Below are positions 1-11,209 of a stretch of 64,000 nt of DNA, in pieces (the stretch's first letter is position 1; each line of letters starts with the position of its first letter). Made by a program: the position numbers and the translations under genes. Source of the stretch: Siphonodentalium dalli (lineage: Eukaryota; Mollusca; Scaphopoda; Gadilida; Siphonodentaliidae); the NCBI GenBank assembly GCA_032622095.1, contig CP136068.1, positions 61,094,025-61,158,024 on the forward strand, given 5' to 3'. Under the pieces are notes generated by a model that was given only the letters and a program-made list of their open reading frames with translations, was not told the origin of the DNA and did no database searches.

Positions 1-207
1 TGTGTCAACATTTTCATATTGATACAACAGATAACATGTCGGTGTTGCCTTTTTGTGAAATGTACGATTTTCAATTTTTTTGGTAAAATGGGATTTTTCA
101 TAAATAAACACGATCAAATCTGGTTTTAGTCAAATTTCAACGCTGTTTTCTTCATCTTGACTATCGTTATTCATTTATCTGCTTCTAGATATATCAAAAT
201 GACTGTT
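1..207. repeat. Left arm of a ~207-bp inverted repeat pair
   Basis: This stretch is similar to the reverse complement of 13276-13482, with scattered mismatches and short indels. Shared blocks include TGTGTCAACATTTTCATAT, AACATGTCGGTGTTGCC and GGTAAAATGGGATTTTT. The copy starts at the first base of the window, so it may extend further left. The two arms are about 13 kb apart. They could be ends of one large decayed element or two members of a dispersed repeat family in opposite orientation. No coding capacity for a transposase is visible between them. Confidence 0.75.
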
Positions 208-319
208 AGTCCAGGCGCTTGGGGTAACAATTGTGCAAAAGGTGATAAAAGTATGAAACTTGGCATATATGTTCCCCGTGCACTATTTTCAGATATGGAG
301 ACATTCGTGGGAGGTCCTT

Positions 320-1260
320 CCTTAGCATCGGTTGCTATGCAACTACTAGTACCCGAAATTGAAGAAATGCATATATGACTAATAGTATGGCAGTTTTTAT
401 ACAAACTAAACTATGCCATGTATCATTTTAGGATGAAATAATTATATTAGTTGTTGTTTATGTGGATCTGATAGGAAATGCATCATATTTCTTACTTACA
501 GGGATGGGAACGGTTGCTAGGGACATACCCAACATCGAAAAATGTACAGATGACCAATATTAATGGCAATTTTAACAAATTAAACTAAACAATATAGGAC
601 CTTGTGGTGAAAACAATTATAATAGTTGTTGTTGATGTGGACCTGACTGAAAAATAACCATATTTCTTACTTACAGTGTTGTTAACGATTGCTAGGGACA
701 TCGCCCGAAATTGAAGTAATTCACACATGGTTGAAATTATTGCAGTTTTAACAATCTAAACTACACCATGTAACATTGTTATGGTGAAAACTATTATAAT
801 ATTTGTTGTTTGAGTGGGAATGACTGGAAAATTACCATATTTCTTAATAACATGGGTGGTAACGGTTGCTATGGACATACCCGAAATTGAAAAATGTACA
901 TATGACAGCATATGACAGATATTATGGCATTTTTTTAAAACTAAACTGCACCATATAGCATTTTGTTGACGAAAACAACTATAATAGTTATTAGCGTGGG
1001 CATGACTGGAAAAGTAATATATTTCATTCTTAATACAGGGGTGGTAACGGTTGCTAGGGGACATACTCACCATTGACAAAATACTGTTGACCAGTATGAT
1101 TTTCTGGCAAATTAACAGATATATCTGTTTCATATTGTGCTTATATTGACAAATAATGCATCATTAAATGGTTTGGTGTGGTGTAACTATGCAATATGAC
1201 CTTATTTCAGGTTGATATTGTGGTTGAAAGTGTTGCTAGGCAACACCTTCAATTGACAAA
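320..1260. repeat. Degenerate tandem repeat, ~180-bp period, about six units
   Basis: The motif CGGTTGCTAGG/T recurs near 328, 511, 687, 861, 1047 and 1231, giving a period of roughly 172-185 bp. Each unit continues with versions of CATACCCGAAATTGAA, an AACTAAACTACACCATG block, a GTGAAAACAATTATAATAG block, and usually a pyrimidine-rich TTTCTTACTTACAG-like stretch that resembles a splice acceptor. The first unit overlaps the 3' end of a short open frame (157-378) of no recognisable family, which begins inside the inverted repeat. I see no evidence that any unit is an exon. The array is old and strongly diverged. Confidence 0.6.
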
Positions 1261-1350
1261 AGTACCTTTAAGTTATTACCATTTAGTTAATTTTGAATAT
1301 GACATGTACATGTATGAAGGTTATGACTGTATCTGCCATAAATCGACAAT

Positions 1351-1780
1351 GGAAGGATAGGATAGGATATTTTATTTCAATACACATACATATTACATAA
1401 TAATGATAACTTAATGTATACTTAACGGGGTACGTTCTGGGGGCAGTCTGGACATCCTCGATTCTTGCATTTGATATCGTTAGAATATGCGCTTATTGTT
1501 TTCTCTGTGATGTGTTTTTTGAATACATGCCTACTTTGATTTTTAGTCATAGTGTTATCTAAGTTGTTCCATGAGGTTGGGAATGCATGAAATGGTAGCT
1601 GTTCAGAAAAGGAGGTTCTCGGGGTTTTGAGGAATAATGGCCGCTGTTGTCTAGTATCCGGTCCGGCAATACGTTTAGTGAACATTTGGGAAAAGGATTC
1701 AGGCAGGCGGTTGTAATACCAGTCATGCATGAATAGGGTAGTATGGACTTTGTGAAGGTCGTATACTTTCAAGATATTCT
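1351..1780 (-). pseudogene. LINE 3' fragment (C-terminal end of a reverse transcriptase ORF plus 3' tail)
   Basis: On the minus strand, 1772-1422 encodes about 116 residues. They resemble the region after the RT domain in CR1/Daphne-like non-LTR retrotransposons: an LHKVHTTLFMHDWYYNRLP-type segment, an STS-like TSWNNL motif, then VFKKHI. Downstream, in the element's sense, lie an AATAAA signal inside GAAATAAAATATCC and a short (TATCC)n tail ending near 1351, which is typical of a LINE 3' end. The catalytic RT and endonuclease parts are absent, so this is a 5'-truncated dead copy. It could be the missing 3' part of the family seen at 8829-10802, but no overlap is available to test that. Family-level assignment is by recall of the motif pattern. 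Confidence 0.6.
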
Positions 1781-1794
1781 CTTTTTATGTGTAC

Positions 1795-2135
1795 CCATAC
1801 CATGTATGGTACACATAATGCCGACGTCCGGATCAACCATCCGTCGTTCGTTCGTCCGTCTGTCTGTCCGTCCGTCCGTCTGTCCTTCTGTCCGTAGACA
1901 CTTGCTATCCGATTCAATTACTTGAATATTTTTTATCGGATCGTGTTAAAATTTTATGTGCATGTTTATGATAACACACTCCTCACCTGTATAGTTTTTG
2001 GTATCGATCGGTTGATCGGCATCCGCACATAGTCATCATTAGGGAAACTCTACATCAAAGACCGACCCCAGATATGGGGTCCTAAATATAGTAACAGAAT
2101 TTTCCAGATTCCGCGGTGGCTGTGATTTGTTATGA
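1795..2135. repeat. Dispersed repeat with TCCG-rich run
   Basis: It begins with a near-palindrome (CCATACCATGTATGG) followed by a run of TCCG/TCTG tetranucleotides at about 1843-1893. After that come CTATCCGATTCAATTACTTG and CACCTGTATAGTTTTTGG. The second part recurs, diverged, at 6833-6965 and 7885-7990. Short open frames on both strands here are by-products of the tetranucleotide run. The style matches a very abundant family I associate with molluscan genomes; that association is recall, not a search result. Confidence 0.55.
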
Positions 2136-2263
2136 AAAATAGTTCCTGTAATGTTGGTAAATCTCGTTTATTCCACGTACCATTGTGGTGTGAACTCACA
2201 ATTTAGGCTATATGTTACCAAGTATAACATTTGTGAACGTTTTCGTGTTAATAAACTAGCACA

Positions 2264-2605
2264 ATGTTGCATTTTGCAACATATTTCTCTTCCCTTGCAT
2301 TGGAGACTGAAGTCAGCCCAAACAAAAATCCGTCGGCACCGTTCTTTGATCTCCCAGGCGTCTTTGGCTGGTCCCCGGCCAGTGAAGAACAACATACCAG
2401 GCTACTCGTTTTATACTTCGTTAAAATGTTTTTCTTGAATTTACGTAGCGCGTTCGGACATGTCATTCTGGTGTTAATAGCATACATATTGGCGTTTCAA
2501 TTTTTAAAATCGGACTATAATTACTTATGTTATGTTTGTCTTTATTTAATATTTCTGAGTCTCGTTGCTTACGTAGACTTAATAAAACGTGTTCTGATAT
2601 ATTAA
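2264..2605 (+). CDS. Small open frame, hypothetical, hydrophobic (weakly supported)
   Basis: This is an ATG-started frame of 113 codons. The N-terminal third is unremarkable. The C-terminal half has two hydrophobic stretches, at about residues 62-80 and 86-103, that could be membrane segments, ending near LIKRVLIY. AATAAA-like signals lie at the stop (TTAATAAAACG) and just after it (AGAATAAACG). I recognise no family. In AT-rich animal DNA a frame of this length can arise by chance, and no splice structure or promoter is evident, so I give it as a candidate only. Confidence 0.12.
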   Translation: MLHFATYFSSLALETEVSPNKNPSAPFFDLPGVFGWSPASEEQHTRLLVLYFVKMFFLNLRSAFGHVILVLIAYILAFQFLKSDYNYLCYVCLYLIFLSLVAYVDLIKRVLIY

Positions 2606-4465
2606 AGAATAAACGAAAATGGCTCATTCGAACCTAACTAAAATTATGTATTCTAATTTGACAGAACGGAGTAACTAATATTATGTATTCGTAATTTGAT
2701 AGTGAGTATGGAGTTTAGAGTGATAATATATGTATATGACAATATATGCATAGCGGTTACACAAAACTCCGATACTGGCACATCAATAAACTTAATATGC
2801 CCATACAGTCGTATACATACAGTACCCATACAGTATCATCCTTTTCTTAATGAACGCTCTTTATTCATATCGTAACAGGAGTAAACTAGTAATAAGCGAC
2901 CTTTATTGTTTCCTGTTGGAAAAACAAACGGGAACCGATTTCAGTCTATGATTAGAACTTGAATAATGCCTTCGGTTGTACATTGATGTCGGTAAATAAA
3001 ACTATTTGACGCATGTGTCGACCTATCTAGTTTTGTTAGCACCAGAAATCGGACCGACGTGTAATTAAATCGAGCATTTATGCATGGTTTTAAACTGCCA
3101 TATCGCTTTTTTGATTTTGATTGTACACGAACTGGTTGTTACAATTTATTATTATTGTCTTTCGATAAATCGAACAAGAGTTATACTGACCTTATATATT
3201 CATTGATCGTTAATATATATTCGTTTGATTGTCTCTTCATATAGCGATGAAAATAGGTAAAATAACATATTTTTTTGACAAAACAATAAGCATTGTGTGC
3301 ATCAAAAATAATTTGTTTAAAAAGCGAAATGTTGTTTATTGGGCAACTATGAATAATTGATATATAAGAACAGCGTATTTATCTATTTTCCATGTTCGAT
3401 ATTATTTGTGCATGATGTGTTGTTTTACAGACTTAATTTTGTTTCTATACATATATACGCACTGCGGGTCCCTTGGATCCCTTTATGCGGCATATAGGAC
3501 TTGACCCAACGTCCACACAAATGTCAGTATGGATACCGGTTGCGTGAGGGCATGATGGCAAATGTTCAAAGTGTTGGTACAATATTTTATTTTGATCAAA
3601 ATTTCAACATGTAAAAAATATATGGAAAAAGTCAGAGTGTGACAGTATAATACATGGAATCATGCATTTAATTAATTATACGCCAGGCGCATGCCAACGT
3701 CGCGTACAGGTGCAGGTACAGCGTTGAAAGAAAAAAGTCCCCCCCCCCATTTTAACCCAGAATGCACAGAACAGTATATGTTTCTCAGGCCAAAGGATGA
3801 ACAAGTTCCTAACTGTCACAATTTTAGCCTGTACAGGCTTGAATTACCACATTTTGGACTATAATCCATGATTGGGGGAGGGGGCTAGTTCTCGAAAGTT
3901 TCGAATAACTAAGGGATTTAGTTGAATGTATCGGTTGGGATTATCTGGGCAAAAATGTACAACATAATGTTTTACTTAAATAGATAAACATTGACAGCGC
4001 CGACAATAACAACTACAAAATGTGTATGTTGGGGCGGGAAGCCTGGGTGATGACACAAAAAATGCACAGAGTTCGTATGCAACACTTATTTTCTCAAAAA
4101 TTTCAACATGTCAAAAATATACGGAGCATGACTTTTATTAACAATACTTTTATGAATATGAAATTCGCTTTCTTGAATCTATTGAATACTATAGGAAAGC
4201 GTAGGTAATTAATTATAAGTATAACGACGCATCGAAATATTTAAAATTAACACAAGATGATCGATGTAATCGACAAAAAGGTACTGTTCCCGGAAAATAA
4301 TTCCCTGACTAATTAACATACTGTATAATTCCCCGCCATCTTGCCACCAATCGACTAGAATAATGTTTTCAAAATATGTAAATGACATACATATAGTTCT
4401 GTCGTAGGGCATATTACAATGACGCAAGTCACTAATTCGACTGTATACAGGTGCCGATGTCATTG
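2606..4465. other. AT-rich intergenic DNA, no gene seen
   Basis: No open frame here exceeds about 85 codons and none has a recognisable motif. A C9 homopolymer lies near 3741-3749. A faint direct repeat pairs about 3551-3632 with about 4048-4130, sharing AAATTTCAACATGT and AAAAATATA-GGA blocks. I see nothing else. Confidence 0.6.
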
Positions 4466-4578
4466 ACAGTACACCGATACACCGACGAGATTAATCAGCA
4501 GTCTAGTGTACTAGTATAGTTATACCAGTACACCAGACTGTGTTGAGTAATCTGGCGTGTGTATCGGTAGTGTACTGT
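4466..4578. repeat. ~113-bp imperfect inverted repeat (long hairpin)
   Basis: The left arm starts at 4466 with ACAGTACACCGATACAC. The right arm ends at 4578 with the matching GTGTATCGGTAGTGTACTGT. Inner segments also pair (CAGTCTAGTGTACTAG with CCAGTACACCAGACTG) around a loop near TAGTTATA. The arms are about 50 bases each with several small bulges. CTGTCGACAG at the right edge is itself a 10-bp palindrome. It could be a small foldback element or a microRNA-like precursor; nothing in the sequence decides. Confidence 0.6.
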
Positions 4579-5544
4579 CGACAGTGTACTTGGAATATAC
4601 TAGTTAATAGATAACTGACAACCAACGAAGGCCATATAATTACGCGGATGTGTTGCTTTCGACATATTAGTCGTTCTCTGTATATTAGCGCTGCATAGAT
4701 CTCAATAATGGCATCCATTTTGTTTTTATTTTCGTAAATGACATAAATAGCATTACTGAAAAACACATTTAATTGAGTTCAACGATTGTATCTCACCCAC
4801 CATTAATTTATATGAACATATACCCAACGCATCTCTGGGGAAACATGTTCCATCAGAAATCTTGTCCCCAGATCGGTCACTATATATACCCAATGCCGGC
4901 CCCTCTCCATTAACATACAACACATAAAAGCAGCGGTCCTTTTTTTAATTCTCAGCTTAGCTTCGTATTATTAAGTAGATGGTTGAGAAAAAGCCTAATC
5001 GGTATATTACGAACTTGAAAGTAGTACATGTAGTATAGTTAGGTTTTTCTAGTCCCAGTAAAATATGTATATATTTAAACGGAAATGGCTCGTTCAAGCT
5101 TCCGTTTTTTCTAAGTAAATTGGAAGGATTTATAAGATATAGGTTCACAAATACGCGAATATTGATATATACTTGAACAATACTTGTCTTGCATGGTCAC
5201 AGCCATTGTCCAACTGTTTCAATTTTCGCACCTAATTTAAATAAATTGTACGCTCTTTATTGAAACCATATCAGGAACAGATTAAAACGGAATCCCGTGG
5301 ATTGCCGTGCACATGGGTGTTGTTTGCTTGGAACACAAACAGCGTGTTCATGGTTGTATATTTTATTACTTTAATTCGTCTTCATGTGACATAATGCCCT
5401 TAGAAATGTAGTTCAACTATTTATCGACATATATCAATACCGGGAAAAATTCAAAAGCGAATATTATTGGGTGTATCGTGATACTCGTGTTTAATGATTT
5501 TTGTCCCCGAAAATCGAGCCGGAAGATCGATAAATTTCAAGTTC
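4579..5544. other. AT-rich intergenic DNA, no gene seen
   Basis: Only short open frames occur, all below about 90 codons and none with a recognisable domain. There is no clear repeat structure apart from A/T-rich tracts. Confidence 0.6.
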
Positions 5545-6112
5545 TGGCATCAGTAACCTCAAGTTATAATTTCAATACTAACCACGTGGTAATACTCATA
5601 TCATGTGATATATTTTGGAAATATCAATCTAAACGAAAATGAACCATCGCGGTTATACAGTATAGTATAACTAGCATTTTTGTTTGGTGCCAATTACTGC
5701 CAAATCTATATTTGAATGTATACACCTTAATTTATCTTGTATATATGTGTACGCACATGCACCGACTCTTTCTCACGTCTGTTATGTATCGTGTATACAT
5801 GTTTTGCTTGTTCCACATACAATGTGACTTGGTATTCATTTATTCAAACATTCGGCGCCCTTGTTCAATTTATTTATTGGAATAGCGAGCCCGAAAATAG
5901 ATCATTTTTAAGTACTGACGCTAAAATTATATACGCACTTCTCATATATACACAATCATGCTGGCAACTCGGGTATCTAGAATTCTGGACCTCAGTAAGT
6001 AATTTCTAGCTATAATGTCAATAGTAACCGTGCCGTGGTAATAATCATATCATACGACACATACGTGTATTTAGGAAATACCAGTATAAACGAAACTAAA
6101 ACAATCGGCGCC
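5545..6112. repeat. Degenerate direct duplication, spacing about 440 bp
   Basis: The segment near 5548-5655 (CAGTAACCTCAAGTTATAAT, CGTGGTAATACTCATATCAT, AAACGAAAATGAA) recurs diverged near 5993-6098 (CAGTAAGTAATTTCTAGC, CGTGGTAATAATCATATCAT, AAACGAAACTAAA). The block CGGCGCCCTTGTTCAATT near 5850 recurs near 6104, just after the second copy. This is an old tandem duplication with no coding content recognised. Confidence 0.5.
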
Positions 6113-6829
6113 CTTGTTCAATTCATAAAGGAGTCCGAAAATCAATCATTTCGCGACATCGATTTTAAGTCAATGTATAGTTTTATATCATACCCCACAT
6201 CAGCAACAAAATGAAGCCAATAAAACGATAAAAACAATTATGACGCAGCAAAACAGAGTTAACAAACGAATTATATTTTTTAGACAATCAGCAAAGTAAT
6301 TTAATTAGTTTCCAAAACGACAATTTAACACTTTAGTTCATTCAATGCAAACGGAACCCAAAACCATGCATTTTCTATAAACAATGCGCAAATGATCGTG
6401 CGCATGAACATGTTTTTATCGCTAATTGAATTAATTCAGTTCTTTCTAATTTCGGGTGTAGATTATATTTTTATTTATACAGGTACATGGGTAATTTCCG
6501 TATTTATCAACGGATTCGAGCCATTGAAGTCTGAAACCACAACCGCGGATTCCAATTATACACTTGGTACATTTCGTTCTTGTCAAAAGCTGAAGTTTAA
6601 TGAAATAAAAAAAATGCGATAACAGTATCAGCTTATGTTTCGATGTGTCACATGATTACGTAACTGACCAACATGCCACACGGCAGACCGCGGCGATACA
6701 ACCTTTGATATACCGCCGACAGACTGGGCTGATATCTTTATTTAACTGAAGCCTGGTAAAGCTATTTTTAACATGACGTAAGGTAATTAGCCTGTCACAC
6801 GGACTTCTTTTTTAATGGAGCGAGAACGT
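6113..6829. other. AT-rich intergenic DNA, no gene seen
   Basis: One ATG-started 76-codon frame (6392-6622) lies here. It has a hydrophobic start but no family I recognise, and I do not call it a gene. No other structure is seen. Confidence 0.55.
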
Positions 6830-8040
6830 AATGTGTTCTATCCGATGCTATAACTTAAGTATTTTTTGACCGATTGTGTTAATATTTGATATGTAGGTTT
6901 ATGATGACACACCCCCCCACCTGTATAGTTTTTGGTATCGATTGGTTGATCGGTTTAGAAAATAATTAACCCTGCACACAAATGCTATCTGATGCATCTA
7001 AGTCAAACAAATTTCTTCTGATATGCCTCATATTTCTTACCTAGGTTTTTCTTAGCACGTTCTTTATCTGTATGGTTTTTGGTATCGTTTATTTAACCCT
7101 TTCTGCTCTTGTTTTTAAATAGAATTTATCCAAGCTGTGTTGACTTAAATAGTTTTCATCTGATCAGCACCAAATTTGGTACATCTGGTCCTCACCCCGA
7201 AATACAGATCAGGTTCGAATTTGAGTTTGATCTGGTATATTTTAACAGAGTTATGGCCATTTAAAATTCAAGTAGCTGATAATCTAATTAATGCCTGCAG
7301 GCACTGTTAGCTTAGAAGAGGAGATCTTATTACACAGCCAGTGTCTTATTGGAAATGAGTTTTGTTTAGCTTGACATTAGATAAATACCATGGCTCACAG
7401 AGTCAAATCTCTTTAGACACATCACAGTGATAGTGGTTCTCTCCTGTATGGACCAGAACACCTGATCAAACAAATCTCTCAACACTAATAAAATTTCTCT
7501 CCTGACTCTCAGACTCTATCACACACAGTGTGCTAGCATCTCTAAAACATTGACAAAACCATGATTGATGACTCTCTGGTCCATTCTGTGTTCTGTACAA
7601 AATTAATTTAACCCCTTTGTTGAAACAGGTTCATGACATTAGAGACTGACTTATTGTATGGGTTTCTAAATCCAATGACATGCTTTTATAGACTGTTTGT
7701 GTTTATCAGTTCATTATTTTGGGTAAGATTAAACCCATTCTATCCGATTTTATATCCATTGATTATGTTTATAGTTCTTGGCATAGTTTATGATAACACA
7801 CCCCTAACCTGCACAGTGAGGGTCATTTGGTTTATTTGCTCAAAAATATTAACATCCTCCACCAATCCTGTTGACACAATGTGATAACTAAATATTTTTC
7901 ACTTGATCACTATATAAATAATTGCATCCATGTTAATGATGAAACATTCTTCACCTGTATAAATTTTGGTATCGATTGAATGATTTTGATAATATATTAA
8001 CAGTAACTTCAATTATATTTCCGCTGTTTAGATACATTAT
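6830..8040. repeat. Mosaic of dispersed repeat fragments
   Basis: The segment 6833-6965 repeats the second half of 1795-2135: TCTATCCGATG, then CACCTGTATAGTTTTTGG and TATCGATTGGTTGATCGG. Related phrases recur near 7062-7090, 7740-7830 and 7885-7990. The stretch 7096-7320 carries ATTTGGTACATCTGGTCCTC, GATCAGGTTCGAATTTGAG and CAGAGTTATGGCC, the same style as the repeat at 13955-14600. No functional gene is seen; the 83-codon frame at 7633-7884 lies across these fragments. Confidence 0.5.
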
Positions 8041-8190
8041 AGATAGATAGTTTATTGGATAAAGCATGTACATATACAATAGGATTTATAAAAATAATAT
8101 TAGAAAATTCAATGCACATACAGAATCCGGGCGGTGGTGTGACCTAATGGCCGTCTTCCCAGCATCGCCCAGGCAAAAGAAAATTATATC
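8041..8190 (-). mobile_element. Probable LINE 3' UTR and tail fragment
   Basis: Read on the minus strand, this ends in an AATAAA signal inside CAATAAACTATCTATCTATA, followed by a short ATCT microsatellite, the usual ending of a LINE. Upstream is a GC-richer stretch (CTGGGCGATGCTGGGAAGAC in minus sense) like a terminal ORF or 3' UTR. It lies about 640 bp below the broken LINE at 8829-10802 on the same strand and could be its 3' end, separated by later rearrangement. The link is inference. Confidence 0.4.
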
Positions 8191-8828
8191 TTTCCAATGA
8201 TCAACTTAGAAGAAAATTAACCCACCCCATTCCATAGTCATACAGTATGCTAACCAATGTAATGAATCTAATATTTTTAATCTGACCAATCTCATATCCT
8301 ACCTCTAGCTATCTGAAAATTCTGCATAAAAACATTTTATATCCAATCATTATCAATCATTTTATATCCAGGTCTATACATCCCTCACTTGTATAGTTGT
8401 TCAGGTATTGATTAGTTTTTGAATCGGGAACTATTAACTCTTTTGTCCCATCTAAATGATCCCAAGAATTCTTAATATGCAGCTAACACAAAACATAATA
8501 AAAAAAATAACAATATTAAAAAAATCATAATATGTTTTGTCTCACATTCCAGTGTAATAAGCAAATAAATAAATATTTTGTCTTTAACTGCTATGGTGCT
8601 TCTCTCTGACTATGGATTGAGCTTAATTAGCTTTATCACTCTATAAGATATATCGGTGTTGAAGTGACTTAATAGGTTGAAATGGAATGCCACATCCGTG
8701 TTCCTATTGTGTTTATGTGAGCAAGGTGCCCAATAAGTCTGATTCCACTTGTGACCTTAATAGTAAGGTGTCAATTATTGAAACTTTTGCACTCGTGAAA
8801 AGGTTGGTGTAAGGATTTATTAAAATAG
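8191..8828. other. AT-rich intergenic DNA with a repeat trace
   Basis: A diverged trace of the 1795-2135 repeat lies near 8385-8440 (CTCACTTGTATAGTTGTTCAG). The rest is A/T-rich with no open frame of note. It may include decayed 3' UTR of the LINE at 8829-10802. Confidence 0.5.
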
Positions 8829-9768
8829 CTAACCGGTATCGCCAAGGTATGGGTTAAACATCTGCCGATCGTGATCGGCCTCTCGTTTAAACAAAGGTTC
8901 GGTATGGCTCCTGTATTTTTTATTACACACAATTCGTATTGCTCTTTTTTGTAGTAAAAAAACTTGTTTTACCTCGGGAACATGGCCCCATATCTGGATT
9001 CCATATACCAAGTGACTTTGGATTAGGGCATAATATAACGTTTTAAGGTCGCTACCTGGGAAAAAGTTTTTGACTTTGTTTATTTTTTGGTATTGGAACA
9101 ACCTTTGCTATTTTCATCTTTTCTGGGACAATTCCCTGTTCAAATGAGAGGTTAAATATATGTTTCAATGCCGGAGCTATGGTTTCAATTGTTTCCTTCA
9201 TGAGTTTAGTGGTTATCCCTTTAAAATCCATACTAGATTTACCTTTCATTGATAAGCAGGTTAAAATAATTTCTTGGATGGTGGTTGGGGTAACATCAAA
9301 GATGTCAAGGTCGTCTATTCTATTGCGGAGATAATCAGAAAAATCTGCGTTGTGTTCATTCGCAACAAGTTGACTGGTTTTACGCCCAATGCTCGAGAAG
9401 TACGCATTAAATTTATTAGCCATAAGGCTGGGACAAGTGATTTCATTCCCGTTATCAAAAAGGACCTTAGGGTGATTAACAGTGCCCCCTTCCATCTTTA
9501 GTGCACCCTTCAATATTGTCCAAGTTTTCTTCAGATCGTTCTTGTTTTCATCAAGAATTCGTGAGTAATATAATTGTTTGCTCTTTCTGAGAAGTTTATT
9601 ATATAATTGACGATAATTTAAATATGTATTTGTAGCTCGATCGGATGCGGATTTAAGTTTCTTGGTGTATAATTCTTGCTTTACGATACTTGATTTAATC
9701 AGACCTCGTGTCATCCAGGGCTCGCGTTTTATAAATTTCTTTGGGTGGAAATGCCAATTCGTAGGCAT
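8829..9768 (-). pseudogene. LINE reverse transcriptase remnant lacking the catalytic palm
   Basis: The minus-strand frame 9768-9052 holds the linker after the endonuclease (REPWMTRGLIKSS, KKTWTILKG) and the start of the RT domain (FNLSFEQGIVPEKMKIAKVV), then runs out. The frame 9101-8829 resumes with the region after the RT palm (LYYALIQSHLVYGIQIWG, LLQKRAIRIVCNKKYRSHTE). The usual fingers and palm motifs, including the YADD box, are absent, so some 250-300 residues are missing compared with full-length relatives. That size is estimated from the family, not measured. The product cannot be an active polymerase. Confidence 0.75.
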
Positions 9769-10802
9769 TCAAATATATTTCAAGGAAATTATCGTATGCA
9801 CGATCAATTGAATTACATTGTAGTACAGATTCAAATTTGCATGTTTGTAAAACAGATTTGAATTTACTGATATTTTCAGCGCTAAAAGATCTTTGTTTGG
9901 TATTTGGGCCTGTGTCCAGGGTGTGAGATGCGTGTATTTGTTTATGCGGTTCGCTATAGAATATGCCAAAATGGTCAGATACGTCACATGTAATTATGCC
10001 TGCGCTATGTTCATTGCGAATATTGTTTGTGTAAATGTTGTCGATCAGAGTAGCTGAGTGGTCTGTCATTCGAGTAGGCTTGGTTATCGTGGGCACGAAT
10101 CCTCTGGTGAAAATGTTGTTAATAAATTCATTTGTTTTGGAATGCGTTTTAAAATTAAGTAAGTCTATGTTGAAGTCTCCTGCTATGTAGGACTTGTGAT
10201 TTTTGATTTTTTCTAAAATGCCATCAAATTTCGCCATGAATTTATCGTTATCAGCTTTTGGTGCTGTATTCGGCCTGTAAACACAACCGACAATATGGGA
10301 GTTATGCTTTCCTGGGTTTATTTCTATAAATACAGTTTCGATTACATGCGGAATGAATTCAGTAAGATCAGGTCTAATTTTGTATGGAATGTTGTCTTTA
10401 ACAAATAGGCATACACCTCCCCTGGCATCGTCGTCGTCTAACCGACATCTAAATTCCATTGGATGATAACCCGGAATTTGGTGATCGGATGATTGATTAA
10501 TTTTAAAACGTTTCTGTTAGGGCAATTATGTCAAATGCATCGGTGGGTTTCAAGTCGCATAGTATGTTACACATCGATTCGAAATTTGCATTTAAGCTTC
10601 TACAATTCAAGTTAAAAATGGAAAATTTTGTTTTCTTATTCAAGTAGTCATGGGCCTGTGTTGGGGAGAAATACTGACAATCATTATCGGGTAGAATGCT
10701 AGGCTCTAAATACATATCCGCGTTATTTTGTTCTATATTGGCCCATTTTGCGGCGAAATCATAAGCGTCCGAGTCCCCTGACCTCATCCAGAGTAACCAC
10801 AT
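9695..10802 (-). pseudogene. LINE endonuclease domain (exonuclease-endonuclease-phosphatase fold), frameshifted
   Basis: Two minus-strand frames (10802-10503 and 10459-9695) make up an apurinic-like endonuclease, which in active LINEs nicks the target DNA to prime reverse transcription. The first frame ends with FSIFNLNCRSL and IIALTETF, the N-terminal catalytic strand and E-T motif. The second carries GGVCLFVKD, GCVYRPN, AGDFNIDLLN, LIDNIYTN and a CDVSDHFGIF segment with the SDH catalytic motif. The two frames are separated by one extra base in a T/A homopolymer near 10505. About 65 residues precede the endonuclease core, and no ORF1 is seen upstream. Confidence 0.75.
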
Positions 10803-11209
10803 TACTTGCTGACATTGAATTGGATTGTGTGAATTATGAAAGTCGTGCCCTTTAGTGAGAAGGAATTATTCATAGGAATATACAAAATATGTACACAGTC
10901 ACCCTGGTCGTACGTGCATATATAACAATAGGTTTGTTTCATTTAAGCATTATAAGGTGATATATTTGGCGGGCCTGTAAGTCATTGTTGTGAGCTCGCT
11001 AGGCAGGATTCGCGCATATAAAAAACCCAAATAACTAATAGGTTAAAAGAGTCTATGTATATAGTAACTAGTGGTGCGTGCGATATCACGCAGATATCTG
11101 CGAGACATTAATTACTGTGCCATTTAATTTATCACATGGGGAATACATGTTAATGAGCCATTAATTTGCCATACAATAGGAACTAACTGTTTGTCCTACC
11201 TATATATGT
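10803..11209. other. Intergenic DNA, no gene seen
   Basis: This is AT-rich sequence 5' of the LINE. It contains the 12-bp palindrome GCAGATATCTGC at 11090-11101 and nothing else that I can name. Confidence 0.55.

Larger units (their letters stand above)
8829..10802 (-). mobile_element. Inactive non-LTR retrotransposon (CR1/Jockey-like LINE), RT core deleted
   Basis: Read on the minus strand from 10802 downward, the parts are in LINE order: an endonuclease domain (10802-about 9770), a linker region, the entry to the RT domain, and the post-RT region. At least three lesions are visible. A one-base frameshift lies in a T4A4 run near 10505. A second frame change occurs between about 9695 and 9768. 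A deletion near 9075-9090 removes the catalytic RT palm and joins the RT entry (IAKVVPIP) almost directly to the post-RT segment (TLYYALIQSHLVYG). No 5' UTR or target-site duplication could be defined. The element is dead and fairly old. Confidence 0.8.

Noticed and set aside
1723-1925. Opposed 60-64 codon frames rich in R/T/D/G or S/V/R/P
   Set aside because: They are translations of the TCCG/TCTG tetranucleotide run in the dispersed repeat.
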